From assembly GCA_023393475.1 (NCBI GenBank), contig JAEWLC010000090.1:1-64000 (forward strand): a DNA stretch of 64,000 nt, read 5' to 3'. The position numbers were made by a program, and so were the translations under genes. Positions 1 through 9,759 of the stretch are shown here, in pieces. The stretch is from Pseudomonadota bacterium. Lineage in GTDB: Bacteria; Pseudomonadota; Alphaproteobacteria; Rhizobiales; Devosiaceae. Each line of letters starts with the position of its first letter. Position 1 is the stretch's first letter. The notes beneath the pieces were generated by a model that made no database searches, was not told where the DNA came from, and saw only the letters and a list, made by a program, of their open reading frames with translations.

Positions 1-13
1 CACCTGCGGGGCA

Positions 14-34
14 CCTCCCCCATCATGGGGGAGG
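14..34. repeat. GC-rich palindrome at left edge
   Basis: An 8-bp perfect stem (14-21 with 27-34) closes on a five-base loop. It resembles the C-rich/G-rich palindromes at 9610, 29706 and 42219. A second small inverted repeat lies at 67-80. No gene is visible in bases 1-92, so these may act as the 3' processing or termination signal of the leftward binding-protein gene that ends at 93. Confidence 0.5.
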
Positions 35-92
35 ATGGGAGGGGGCCGTCTGCCTCAGATTGCCCACCTCCCACGGGAGGACTCGCGCTAAC

Positions 93-1379
93 TCAGCCGC
101 CCATCTGCTGCTTCAGGCGGGCGAAGGACTCGTTGAGTTCGGCGTCGGCGGCCTTGGTGCCGTCGGCGATCGATTCCTGGCCGGCCATCATCGCGGTGTA
201 GTGGCGGATGAAGATCTTCTCGACTTCCTGGAAGTTGGCGGGCGAGGGCACCGGAATGGTGAAGGGCAGGGTCTCGTAATAGAGGAAGGCGCTCGGCGGG
301 AAGGCGAGGAAGGCCTCGGTCGAGGCCGCCGACTTGCGGCCCGGCACGCCGCCGCCACGCTCGCCCTGCTCGCGCTGCGTCTCTTCCGAGGTCAGCTCGA
401 GCACGAGGGCCTTGGCGAGATCGACATTGGGGGCCGCCTTGTTGATGGCATAGCCGCCGAAGCCGATGACGGTCGCTTCCTTCTCCTTCAGGGGAGGGAC
501 GGCGATGTCCATGTTGACGTTGTTCTTCTTGGCGTTCTGGACGATCCACTGGCCGCGATTGATCATCGCCACCTGGCCGGCCATGAACTGGTTGTCCATG
601 GTTTCGGCGCCCGGGATGGGCGAGACGCCATCGACATGGATCAGGTCGTAGAGGAACTGCAGCGTCTCGGCGACCTTGGGGTCGAGCATGTTCGAGGCGG
701 TCCAGTCGGCATTGAGAATGCCGGTGCCGTTGGAGAAGAACCACGGCTGGACGAAGAAGTTCTGGTTCGGCACCTCATAGCCGAACTGGGTGACGGTGCC
801 CGAGCCGTCCTTGATGGTCAGCGCCTTGGCCGTTTCGCGGAACTGATCCCAGGTCCAACCGCGGGCCGGATAGGCCACGCCTGCCTTGTCGAACAGGTCG
901 CGGTTGTAGTTGATCATGATGTTGTTCCAGCCGATGGGGATGTAGTGCATCTCCCCCTTGTAGGAACCCTGCTCGAACAGGCTCGGCGCGAAGTCCGAGA
1001 AGCCGGTGTTGGCGGCGACGAAATCGTTGAGCGGCAGCCACAGGCCGCGCGCCGAAAATGCCTGGAAGGTCTCGATGGCGGTGCCATAGACGTCGGCGGC
1101 CGAGCCCGAGGTGAACTGGCCGAGCACCTTGGTGACGTAGTCGCCCCAGCCGGTCGAGATCGGATCGATCGAGACCTCGACGGTGACGTTCGGATAGGCC
1201 TTGTTGAAGCGCGCGATGGCGTTCTGGATGCCGGCCAGTTCGGCGTCGCCGCCGAAGGTCTGGAGCTTCAGGTTGGCCGCGACATCGGACTGCGCGAAAC
1301 CGCGACCGATACCGAGGCCGGCGCCGGCAGCGAGCGCGGCGGACGACAGCAGCAGGCTGCGCCGTGAAAGCTTGGTCAT
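93..1379 (-). CDS. Family-1 sugar ABC transporter substrate-binding protein (Tat-exported)
   Basis: 428 residues. This is probably the periplasmic sugar-binding component of an ABC importer (SBP_bac_1, UgpB/MalE-like fold). The N-terminus has a twin-arginine motif, SRRSLLL, at about residues 5-11, then an alanine/glycine-rich hydrophobic stretch and a GFA-Q cleavage-like site, so Tat export of the folded protein is likely. The ATG at 1379 is chosen because GGGGAGGA sits just upstream and the signal peptide begins there; the frame stays open further up without signal character. Permease genes would be expected downstream but lie outside the window. It diverges from a LacI regulator, with two identical palindromes between. 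The substrate is not predictable; the orphan MalK-type ATPase at 37355 could energise this transporter. Confidence 0.9.
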   Translation of the reverse strand: MTKLSRRSLLLSSAALAAGAGLGIGRGFAQSDVAANLKLQTFGGDAELAGIQNAIARFNKAYPNVTVEVSIDPISTGWGDYVTKVLGQFTSGSAADVYGTAIETFQAFSARGLWLPLNDFVAANTGFSDFAPSLFEQGSYKGEMHYIPIGWNNIMINYNRDLFDKAGVAYPARGWTWDQFRETAKALTIKDGSGTVTQFGYEVPNQNFFVQPWFFSNGTGILNADWTASNMLDPKVAETLQFLYDLIHVDGVSPIPGAETMDNQFMAGQVAMINRGQWIVQNAKKNNVNMDIAVPPLKEKEATVIGFGGYAINKAAPNVDLAKALVLELTSEETQREQGERGGGVPGRKSAASTEAFLAFPPSAFLYYETLPFTIPVPSPANFQEVEKIFIRHYTAMMAGQESIADGTKAADAELNESFARLKQQMGG

Positions 1380-1430
1380 GTAGTCCTCCCCTGTGCGCCA
1401 TTGGCGCGTTTTCGGTTTCGCCGTTGCGGT

Positions 1431-1442
1431 CGAAACGTTTCG
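1431..1442. promoter_or_regulatory. LacI-type operator palindrome, copy 1
   Basis: CGAAACGTTTCG is a perfect 12-bp palindrome with the central CG typical of LacI/GalR operators. It lies 52 bp upstream of the leftward binding-protein start and is repeated exactly at 1509. The regulator gene starts at 1588. Confidence 0.8.
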
Positions 1443-1508
1443 TGCATGGCTTGGCGTTTTCGGCTGGATTGGGTCTCCTCCCTCTCCCCAGCCGCCAGTT
1501 TGCCAACA

Positions 1509-1520
1509 CGAAACGTTTCG
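1509..1520. promoter_or_regulatory. LacI-type operator palindrome, copy 2
   Basis: A second exact copy of CGAAACGTTTCG; with flanks it reads ACGAAACGTTTCGT. The centres of the two copies are 78 bp apart, close to seven and a half helical turns, so two bound dimers could loop or block both divergent promoters. Confidence 0.8.
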
Positions 1521-1587
1521 TATAGTGCATTTCGGCAGGCGCTTGGCAAGACTGTTTTGTCTCGGCGCGGTTGGAGGAGTTGGCGTA

Positions 1588-2598
1588 TTGGCCACCATCA
1601 AGGATGTGGCCCGGCGGGCAGGGGTGGCAGTATCCACCGCATCGGCGGCGATCAACCGCTCGGCACCGGTGAGCGAGGACGTCATCGCCAAGGTCGAGGC
1701 GGCGGTGCGCGAGATCGGCTACGTGCCGCACATGGCGGCGCGCAGCCTGAGGATGGGCCAGTCGCAGCTCATCGGGCTGATCGTGCCCGATATCACCAAC
1801 CCGCACTTCGCCAAGGTCGCCAAAGTGGTGGAATCGGTGGCGCTCGAGGCAGGCTACATGGCGGCCGTCTATTCGACCAGCGAAGACTACGATCGCGAGC
1901 GGCAGATCCTCGAGATGATGCGGTTGCAGCGCGTGGCGGGGCTGATCATCATCCCGACGCGTTCGGATATCGAGCATGGCACGCGCCTCGGCCAGCAGAT
2001 CCACGTCCCGACGGTGCTGCTCGACAGCTATGTCGAGGGGTTGCCCTATGACGTGGTGAAACTCGACAACATCACTGCGGGGCGGCTGGCGACCGAGCAC
2101 CTGATCGGGCTCGGGCACCGGCGCATCGCGGTGACGCGCGGCCGGGCCAACATCATCACCGGCGAGGACCGGTTGCGCGGCTATCTCGCGGCGCACGAGG
2201 CGCATGGCCTCGAGGTCGAGGAGCGGCTGCTGATCGAGGGCCGGTTCGACCAGGGCGTGGCGCATGACGCGGTGCTGCGGCTGATGGAAGGACCCAATCC
2301 GCCCACCGCGATCTTCGCGCTTTCCAACATGATGATGCTCGGCGTGCTCAACGCCCTGCGCGAGCTGAACATCTCAGTGCCGGGGGATGTGTCGGTGGTC
2401 GGCATCGACGATTTCGACTTCGCCAACATCATGAGCCCGCCGCCGACGGTGGTGGCGGCCCCGGTCGAGGCGATGGCACAGCGGGCGATCGACAGCCTGT
2501 TCGGACAGATCCGCAGCAAGGCCGAGCCGACGGGCGAGGTGGAACTGTTCGCGCCGCGGCTCGTCGTGCGCGCCAGTACCGGACCGCTCGGCGACTGA
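1588..2598 (+). CDS. LacI-family transcriptional regulator
   Basis: 336 residues. The N-terminal LacI helix-turn-helix begins at residue 2 (ATIKDVARRAGVAVSTAS...) with a hinge near residue 50, followed by a periplasmic-binding-protein-like sugar-sensing domain to the end. The TTG at 1588 is preferred: GGAGGAG lies eight bases upstream, and LacI proteins normally begin right before the ATIKDVA segment, whereas the long upstream open frame crosses the operator region. It probably represses itself and the divergent sugar-binding protein through the two CGAAACGTTTCG sites. A DUF2264 gene follows on the same strand 100 bp later. The inducer is unknown, probably the transported sugar or a derivative. 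Confidence 0.9.
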   Translation: MATIKDVARRAGVAVSTASAAINRSAPVSEDVIAKVEAAVREIGYVPHMAARSLRMGQSQLIGLIVPDITNPHFAKVAKVVESVALEAGYMAAVYSTSEDYDRERQILEMMRLQRVAGLIIIPTRSDIEHGTRLGQQIHVPTVLLDSYVEGLPYDVVKLDNITAGRLATEHLIGLGHRRIAVTRGRANIITGEDRLRGYLAAHEAHGLEVEERLLIEGRFDQGVAHDAVLRLMEGPNPPTAIFALSNMMMLGVLNALRELNISVPGDVSVVGIDDFDFANIMSPPPTVVAAPVEAMAQRAIDSLFGQIRSKAEPTGEVELFAPRLVVRASTGPLGD

Positions 2599-2698
2599 CG
2601 AACTCACAGGCCGCGAAGCATCGCTTGAGCATTGGAGCATTTCTTTCTACCAAAGCATGTGCGCGCCTCTGACAGGTCGCTAGTCCTGTGGGGGTGAG

Positions 2699-4549
2699 AT
2701 GTCGTCTTTCGATCCGGTTCGATTCAACCCGATGGCGGGCAACCCGCTCAAGACGCGCGAAGACGTGCAGAGGGCGCTGACGGACTCCTTCGCTCCTCTA
2801 TTGTCGTATTTCTCCGAGGGTGGGGCGCGGGTACGGCTCGATGGCGCCGCGGCGCATTTCGAGCGCGCGGCAGCCGACCTCGAAGGCTTTGCGCGGCCGC
2901 TGTGGGGGCTGGTGCCATATGCGGCCGGCGGTGGCGCGTTCGCGCATTGGGAACTCTACCGGCGCGGCCTCGCCAACGGCACCGATCCGGCTCACCCTGA
3001 GTATTGGGGTCCGGTGCGCGGCCAGCGCCTCGTCGAGCTGGCGGCGATCGGCATGGCGCTGCGCATGGTGCCGGAGCACTTGTGGGACCCCCTCGACGAC
3101 AAGGCCAAGGCCAATGTCGGAGCGTACCTTCTGCATGGCTACAACCAGAAGTTCATCGACAACAACTGGAAGTTCTTCCGGGTGCTGATGGGGCTGGGCC
3201 TCGAACAGTGCGGGGTGGAGTTCGATCGCCAGAAGAGCGTCGACAGCCTCGACGCCATCGACCGCTTCTACCTCGATGACGGCTGGTATCGTGACGGCCA
3301 GGTCCGGCAGGTCGACCACTACGTGCCGTTCGCCCTGCACCTTTATGGCCTGCTCTATGCCAAGCTGCAGTCGGGCGACGATGCCCGCGCCGAGCGCCTG
3401 ATGGAGCGTGCGCGGCTGTTTGCCCGCGATTTCCAGCATTGGTTCGACGAGGACGGTGGCACGCTCGCCTTCGGCCGCAGCCTGACCTATCGCTATGCCT
3501 GTGGCGCGCTATGGGGCGGGCTTGCCTATGCCGGGATCGAGGCGCTGCCCTGGGGCGAGATCAAGGGGCATTACCTCCGGCACCTGCGCTGGTGGTCGAA
3601 GCTCCCGATCGCCGACCGCGATGGCGTGCTCAGCATCGGCTATGGCTATCCGAACCTCCTGATGTCGGAGAGCTATAACTCTGCCGGCTCGCCCTACTGG
3701 GCGTTCAAGGCATTCCTGCCGCTGGCCCTGCCTGCGGATCATCCGTTCTGGGTGGCCGAGGAGTTGCCGGCCTCGTTCGACCGCCGGCCCGTCGCCCTTC
3801 GCCATCCGGGCATGGTGATGATGCACACGCCGGGCAATGTGGTTGCCCTTGCCGCAGGCCAGCAGAACGCCGAGTTCCGCGGGGCGGCGGAGAAGTACTC
3901 GAAGTTCGTCTATTCCTCGCGCTACGCGTTTTCGGTGGAGGTCAATGACCGCGGCTACGAGTTCGGCAGTTTCGACGGCATGCTCGCCCTCACGGAGAAC
4001 GGCAAGCACTACCGGGTTCGCGACGAGAACGCGGTGGCGCGGATTGCCGGCGATGCGCTCTATTCGCTCTGGTACCCGTGGAGGGACGTGAAGGTCGAGA
4101 CCTGGCTGAAGCCGGCCTCGCCGTGGCATATCCGCATTCACCGCATCAGCACGCCGCGCGCGTTGAACTCTACCGAAGGTGGTTTCGCCATTGCGCGTCC
4201 GGAGAACGAGCACCAGATCCGCGTTGGCGCGGGCGAGGGGTTTACCGTCGTGCACACCCCGGCCGATGTCAGCGCCATAGCCGACCTCAGGCACGAAAGG
4301 TCCGGACGTGGCCACCAGGCGCTGCCGAACAGCAACCTGATCGCGGCCAAGACGATGGTGCCGCAGTTGCGCGGACCGATCAAACCGGGCGTAACGATCC
4401 TGATGACCGCGGCCATGGCTCTGCCGGCAGGGGAGGAAGCCGAAGCAGCGCTCCAGCAGGCCCCGCAGGTGCCCAGCCTCGCCGACCTCGAGGGGCTGTT
4501 CGCCTGGGCGGGCGTCGACGTCAGTGCGATGCTGCCGGCGAAGCGCTAG
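2699..4549 (+). CDS. DUF2264 domain-containing protein
   Basis: 616 residues, no signal peptide, so probably cytoplasmic. The N-terminal half carries the conserved DUF2264 pattern: NPLKTREDVQRA near residue 15, a PLWGLVPYAAGG segment near residue 68, and many W/Y/G/H residues suggestive of an alpha/alpha-barrel fold like carbohydrate-active enzymes. The C-terminal half looks beta-rich. DUF2264 genes are often found beside polysaccharide or oligosaccharide uptake genes, but the activity is not established. Here it lies between a LacI regulator and an RbsABC-type operon and ends only six bases from the convergent permease gene. A hydrolase or lyase role on the imported sugar is inference. Confidence 0.85.
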   Translation: MSSFDPVRFNPMAGNPLKTREDVQRALTDSFAPLLSYFSEGGARVRLDGAAAHFERAAADLEGFARPLWGLVPYAAGGGAFAHWELYRRGLANGTDPAHPEYWGPVRGQRLVELAAIGMALRMVPEHLWDPLDDKAKANVGAYLLHGYNQKFIDNNWKFFRVLMGLGLEQCGVEFDRQKSVDSLDAIDRFYLDDGWYRDGQVRQVDHYVPFALHLYGLLYAKLQSGDDARAERLMERARLFARDFQHWFDEDGGTLAFGRSLTYRYACGALWGGLAYAGIEALPWGEIKGHYLRHLRWWSKLPIADRDGVLSIGYGYPNLLMSESYNSAGSPYWAFKAFLPLALPADHPFWVAEELPASFDRRPVALRHPGMVMMHTPGNVVALAAGQQNAEFRGAAEKYSKFVYSSRYAFSVEVNDRGYEFGSFDGMLALTENGKHYRVRDENAVARIAGDALYSLWYPWRDVKVETWLKPASPWHIRIHRISTPRALNSTEGGFAIARPENEHQIRVGAGEGFTVVHTPADVSAIADLRHERSGRGHQALPNSNLIAAKTMVPQLRGPIKPGVTILMTAAMALPAGEEAEAALQQAPQVPSLADLEGLFAWAGVDVSAMLPAKR

Positions 4550-4555
4550 CGGCCT

Positions 4556-5566
4556 CTACTGCGTCTCCGGGCTCGCCGTGGAGGGGCTGCGTGGATCGGG
4601 TTCGCGCGCCGCTTCGGCGATGCGCCTTCGGGCGCGGAAGGCGCCCCATTGCTGGTCGACGAGCACGCCGATCAGGATCACGCCGCCCATCACCGCGAAG
4701 TTCAGCGACGAGGGGATGCCGAGGAGGTTCACGAGGTTCTGCAGCTCCTGCAGGAGGATCGTGCCGAGGATGACGCCGACGATCGAGCCTTCGCCGCCGC
4801 GCAGCGAGAAGCCGCCGAGCACCGCCGCGGCGATGGCATAGAGCTCGTAGAAATTGCCCTGCGAACTCGGCTGCACCGAGCGCGTGTACATGGCGAAGAA
4901 CACCGCGGCGAGGGCGGTGAGCCCGGCGCAGATGATGTAGGCGGCGGTGACCACGACATCCGTGCGGATGCCGGAGAAGCGCGCTGCTTCCTCGTTCTTG
5001 CCGATGGCGAAGAGGTAGCGGCCGAACACCGAGCGATGCAGCGTGAACCAGGCGATGATGGCGACGACGGCGAGCAGATATACCGATACCGGCACGCCGC
5101 CGACGCGGGCGACGAAGAAGTCGAGGCCGGGATATTCCGAGCCGAAGGGGAAGCCGGCGGTGGCATCGGCCGTGTAGCCGCGCGCAACGCCGCGATAGAT
5201 CAGCAGGCCGCAGAGCGTCACGACGAAGGGCTGCATCTTGAGCTTGGTGATCAGGAGCCCGTGGATGAGGCCGAGGATGAGCCCGAGCACCATGACGATG
5301 GCGAAGGCGATCGGCCAGGGCACGCCCTTGTTGCCGACGAGATCGACGAACAGGACGCCGAGCAGCGCGATCATCGAGCCGGCGCTCAGATCGATGCCGC
5401 CGGTGATGATGACGAAGCCCTGGGCGATCGAGAACAGGCCGAAGAGGCCGATCAGGTTGGCGGTGTTGGCGATGTTGTTGGGGCTGAGGAACAGCGGGTT
5501 CTTCAGATAGACGCCGAGACCGACGACAATGATGAGGACCAGGAGGCCCAAGTCCTTCTTATTCAT
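4556..5566 (-). CDS. Sugar ABC transporter permease (RbsC-like)
   Basis: 336 residues, very hydrophobic, with eight to ten predicted membrane helices. It is a BPD_transp_2 family inner-membrane permease of the ribose/xylose/galactose class. The diagnostic segment VIITGGIDLSAGSM is at about residues 52-65. It is the last gene of the operon binding protein - dual ATPase - permease, starting 29 bp after the ATPase stop. The C-terminus is a charged tail rich in Arg, Pro and Ser. The sugar is undetermined; the operon is probably controlled by the divergent LacI regulator at 8522. Confidence 0.93.
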   Translation of the reverse strand: MNKKDLGLLVLIIVVGLGVYLKNPLFLSPNNIANTANLIGLFGLFSIAQGFVIITGGIDLSAGSMIALLGVLFVDLVGNKGVPWPIAFAIVMVLGLILGLIHGLLITKLKMQPFVVTLCGLLIYRGVARGYTADATAGFPFGSEYPGLDFFVARVGGVPVSVYLLAVVAIIAWFTLHRSVFGRYLFAIGKNEEAARFSGIRTDVVVTAAYIICAGLTALAAVFFAMYTRSVQPSSQGNFYELYAIAAAVLGGFSLRGGEGSIVGVILGTILLQELQNLVNLLGIPSSLNFAVMGGVILIGVLVDQQWGAFRARRRIAEAAREPDPRSPSTASPETQ

Positions 5567-5595
5567 GCGTCGAGCCCTTCTCGTTCATTGATCCC

Positions 5596-7134
<1,539 letters not shown>

Positions 7135-7216
7135 CAGAAAACTTCCCCACCGTCTTCCGCCTTGGGTGACGCTAGCACCGGGCGGGAGCAACGCATAGCC
7201 GAACTGGAACAAGGGA

Positions 7217-7251
7217 CGGGCGGCGCGAGCCACCGGGCTTGACGCCGCCCG
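7217..7251 (-). terminator. Hairpin between binding-protein and ATPase genes
   Basis: A nine-bp GC stem (7217-7225 with 7243-7251) lies directly after the binding-protein stop codon within the 129-bp gap before the ATPase gene. There is no T-run, so it is more likely a partial terminator or mRNA-stabilising hairpin that keeps binding-protein transcript in excess than a full stop. Confidence 0.5.
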
Positions 7252-7263
7252 CAGGAGATGCCG

Positions 7264-8217
7264 TCAGCCGGCGATCTTGGCCTTCAGGTCGGCCGAGAAC
7301 TCGTCGACATTGCCCGCGTTGATCACCTTGGTCGGCACAATGATCAGCCCATCAGCCGGGATGCCCGACTTGTCGCCCTCGAGGTACTTGGCCATCAGCA
7401 GCATGCCCTGGTAGCCCCATTCGAACGGCTGCTGCACGACGGTCGAGGCGAAGGAGCCTTCCTTCACCGCGCCGAGCGTCACCGGATCCTCGTCGAAGGC
7501 GACGACGGTGATGGCGCCGAGCTTGCCGGCGGCCTGCAGGGCCTCGTAGATCTTGGGCGGGTTGTAGGAATAGAACCCGACCATGCAGTTGATCTCGGGG
7601 TTGGCGACGAGCACGTCGTCGACATTGGTGCGGGCCTTCGTAAAGTCCACGTCGTCGCCGCGCACGTCGACCAGTTCGATGCCCTTGCCTTCGATGGCCT
7701 GGCGGAAGCCGGCGATGCGCTCGACGGCGTTGTCGGCGCCGAGGAAGCCGACAAAGCCCATGCACTTGCCTTCCTTGCCGGCCATGGCCTTCACCATTTC
7801 CTCGCCGGCCTGGACACCCGCGAGGGTGTTGGACGAGCCGAGATAGGCGATGCGGTTCGATGCCGGGGCGTCGGAGTCGGTGGTGAACAGCGGCACCTGG
7901 GCGGCGATGCGGTTGAAGGCATCGATCGAGTTCTTCGGGTCGGCCGACGAGATCATGATGGCGTCGGTGCCGGCCGCGACCAGATCGTCCATCAGCGCGT
8001 TCTGCAGCGCCGCGGTGCCCTGGGCCGGATACTTGAACTGGAGCTCGTAGTTCGGCAGTTCGGCCTGGGCCTTCTTCACGCCGGCCTCGGCCAGCTTCCA
8101 GAAGTCCGAGGATGCGTTCACGACGAATGCCAGCTGCTGCTTGTCCTGCGCGATGGCGCCGGTCGACAACACGACACCGGCGGCCAGTACGGCCGCCAGG
8201 CTGATAAGAGACTTCAT
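7264..8217 (-). CDS. Sugar ABC transporter substrate-binding protein (RbsB-like)
   Basis: 317 residues. A Sec signal peptide occupies about residues 1-23 (MKSLISLAAVLAAGVV..., AIAQ cleavage site), followed by a Peripla_BP_4 two-lobe domain of the ribose/xylose type. The ATG at 8217 is preceded by GGGAGGA; six extra upstream codons in frame lack a site. It is the first gene of the operon with the ATPase and permease to its left. The 304-bp region upstream is shared with a divergent LacI gene and holds a CRE-like operator. The substrate is likely a pentose, hexose or polyol; the sequence alone does not decide. Confidence 0.93.
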   Translation of the reverse strand: MKSLISLAAVLAAGVVLSTGAIAQDKQQLAFVVNASSDFWKLAEAGVKKAQAELPNYELQFKYPAQGTAALQNALMDDLVAAGTDAIMISSADPKNSIDAFNRIAAQVPLFTTDSDAPASNRIAYLGSSNTLAGVQAGEEMVKAMAGKEGKCMGFVGFLGADNAVERIAGFRQAIEGKGIELVDVRGDDVDFTKARTNVDDVLVANPEINCMVGFYSYNPPKIYEALQAAGKLGAITVVAFDEDPVTLGAVKEGSFASTVVQQPFEWGYQGMLLMAKYLEGDKSGIPADGLIIVPTKVINAGNVDEFSADLKAKIAG

Positions 8218-8385
8218 ATGTTCCTCCCTGGCCACTGTTGAGCGGCGGTTTCATAGATAGTCCTGTGGTACGTACCTCAGACGGCCTCCCAAGCCGCCGC
8301 AATCCCCTCTCCGGATCGGCACGTGACGACATCCTTGCACAACGCTAATATTAGTCAAGCCTCTGGCTTTCGCGGCGCAAAGGTG

Positions 8386-8399
8386 TGAAAACGCTTGCG
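8386..8399. promoter_or_regulatory. Putative LacI/CRE-like operator
   Basis: TGAAAACGCTTGCG matches the LacI/CcpA-type pattern TGWAANCGNTNWCA at 12 of 14 positions, with the central CG. It sits in the divergent interval between the RbsB-like gene and the second LacI regulator. A TTGACA hexamer lies at 8433-8438 on the + strand, but no convincing -10 was seen 17 bp after it. Confidence 0.5.
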
Positions 8400-8521
8400 T
8401 CACGGGGGTTTGCGCATCCGGCGTCATTGGATTTGACAATGAGATCGGAGCGCGCGCGGAGGGCTCTCGTCGTGCTAACGTGGTCATCGGCGCCAGCCAC
8501 GGCGCCCGGATATTCGAGGTG

Positions 8522-9598
8522 ATGGACGAACTCAGACATTCCCGCCCGCGGGTGCGCCGCAGCAGCCGATCGACTGAACGGCGGCGCGTCACCATGACCG
8601 ATGTGGCGCGGGCCGTCGGCTGCTCGCAGGCGACGGTGTCGCTGGCGCTCAACCGGGTGACCGGCATCAAGCTGTCGCAGGGGCTGCGCGACAAGGTGTT
8701 CGCCGCGGCGCGCGAGCTTGGCTACGTGCTGCCGAGCTCGGCTGTCGAAGCGGCGAGCGATGGCGAGGGCATCATCTCGTTCGTCGTCGACCAGCTGGCG
8801 ACGAGCCCCGAGGCCGTGGTGGCCATCGAGGGGGCGCGGCAGGCCTCGTGGGAGGCAGGCAATATCGTCGTCGCGGCACAGACGATGTCCGACCCGCAGA
8901 TGGAGCTGAGGACGCTGCGGGCGCTCACCGGACGGGGCACGACGGGGCTCATCTACATGGCGATCTTCACCCGCCAGCTCGAGCCGCCGCGCTATCTGGG
9001 CGAGCTCGATATCCCGGTGGTGCTGCTCAACTGCTACACGGCGGACGGGGCGTTCCCCTCGGTCGTGCCGGCCGAAATCGCGGGCGGCGAGACGGCGACG
9101 CGCCACCTCATCGCGCAGGGGCACCGGCGCATCGCCACCATCACCGGCGAGCCGTGGATGGATGCGGCGAAGGACCGGCTCAAGGGCTATCGCCGGGCGC
9201 TGGCGGCGGCGCAGATCCCCTATGATCCGGAACTGGTGCTCAATGGCGACTGGTCGGCGAGCGCCGGCTACGCCAACACGGTAAAGCTGCTCGCCCGCGC
9301 GGACCGGCCGACGGCGATCTTCTGCCAGAACGATCGCACCGCGATCGGCTGCTACGAGGCGCTGAAGGAAGCGGGACTGTCGATCCCCGACGAGATGAGC
9401 GTCGTCGGCTATGACGACGAGGAAATCTCCCGCCACCTCCATCCGCAGCTGACCACCGTGGTGCTGCCGCACCGGCAGATGGGGCAATGGGCGGTGGAGC
9501 AGATGTCACGGGCGCGGGTCGCAGGGGCGGGCATCGCCCCGGTAGAGCTCGAATGCACGCTGGTCGAGCGGAGTTCGGTGGCGGCGCCACGGAGGTAG
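8522..9598 (+). CDS. LacI-family transcriptional regulator
   Basis: 358 residues. After a basic, Arg/Ser-rich leader of about 24 residues comes a LacI helix-turn-helix (MTDVARAVGCSQATVSLALN) and then a sugar-sensing PBP-like domain. The start is uncertain: ATG 8522 has GAGG very close (8516-8519), GTG 8480 is further upstream, and ATG 8594 would begin exactly at the helix-turn-helix but has no clear ribosome site. It is divergent from the RbsB-A-C operon and is the obvious candidate to repress it. A C-rich palindromic repeat follows the stop codon. Confidence 0.88.
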   Translation: MDELRHSRPRVRRSSRSTERRRVTMTDVARAVGCSQATVSLALNRVTGIKLSQGLRDKVFAAARELGYVLPSSAVEAASDGEGIISFVVDQLATSPEAVVAIEGARQASWEAGNIVVAAQTMSDPQMELRTLRALTGRGTTGLIYMAIFTRQLEPPRYLGELDIPVVLLNCYTADGAFPSVVPAEIAGGETATRHLIAQGHRRIATITGEPWMDAAKDRLKGYRRALAAAQIPYDPELVLNGDWSASAGYANTVKLLARADRPTAIFCQNDRTAIGCYEALKEAGLSIPDEMSVVGYDDEEISRHLHPQLTTVVLPHRQMGQWAVEQMSRARVAGAGIAPVELECTLVERSSVAAPRR

Positions 9599-9609
9599 TG
9601 GCGAGCTGA

Positions 9610-9735
9610 TCCTCCCCTGCGAAGCGGGGGAGGGGGACCAGCGAAGCTGGTGGAGGGGGCGACCCCAATCACCGGCGTTTGCCGCCGCCCCCTCCACCGC
9701 CTGCGGCGGTCCCCTCCCCCGTTGCACGGGGGAAG
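9610..9735. repeat. Composite palindromic repeat (C-rich/G-rich)
   Basis: The interval between the LacI gene and sdaA is filled with nested inverted repeats: CCTCCCCTGCGAAGCGGGGGAGG, a second stem ACCAGCGAAGCTGGT, and a mirrored right half rich in CCCCTCCACCGCCTGCGGCGG. This is the look of dispersed intergenic palindromes of Hyphomicrobiales. Related units are at 14, 29706 and 42219. It may serve as a bidirectional terminator for the convergent genes. Confidence 0.75.
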
Positions 9736-9759
9736 ATCACAGCGAGGCCGGTGGCGGTT

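Noticed and set aside
8433..8479. TTGACA as a promoter of the second LacI gene
   Set aside because: No acceptable -10 hexamer occurs 16-18 bases downstream, so a promoter was not called.
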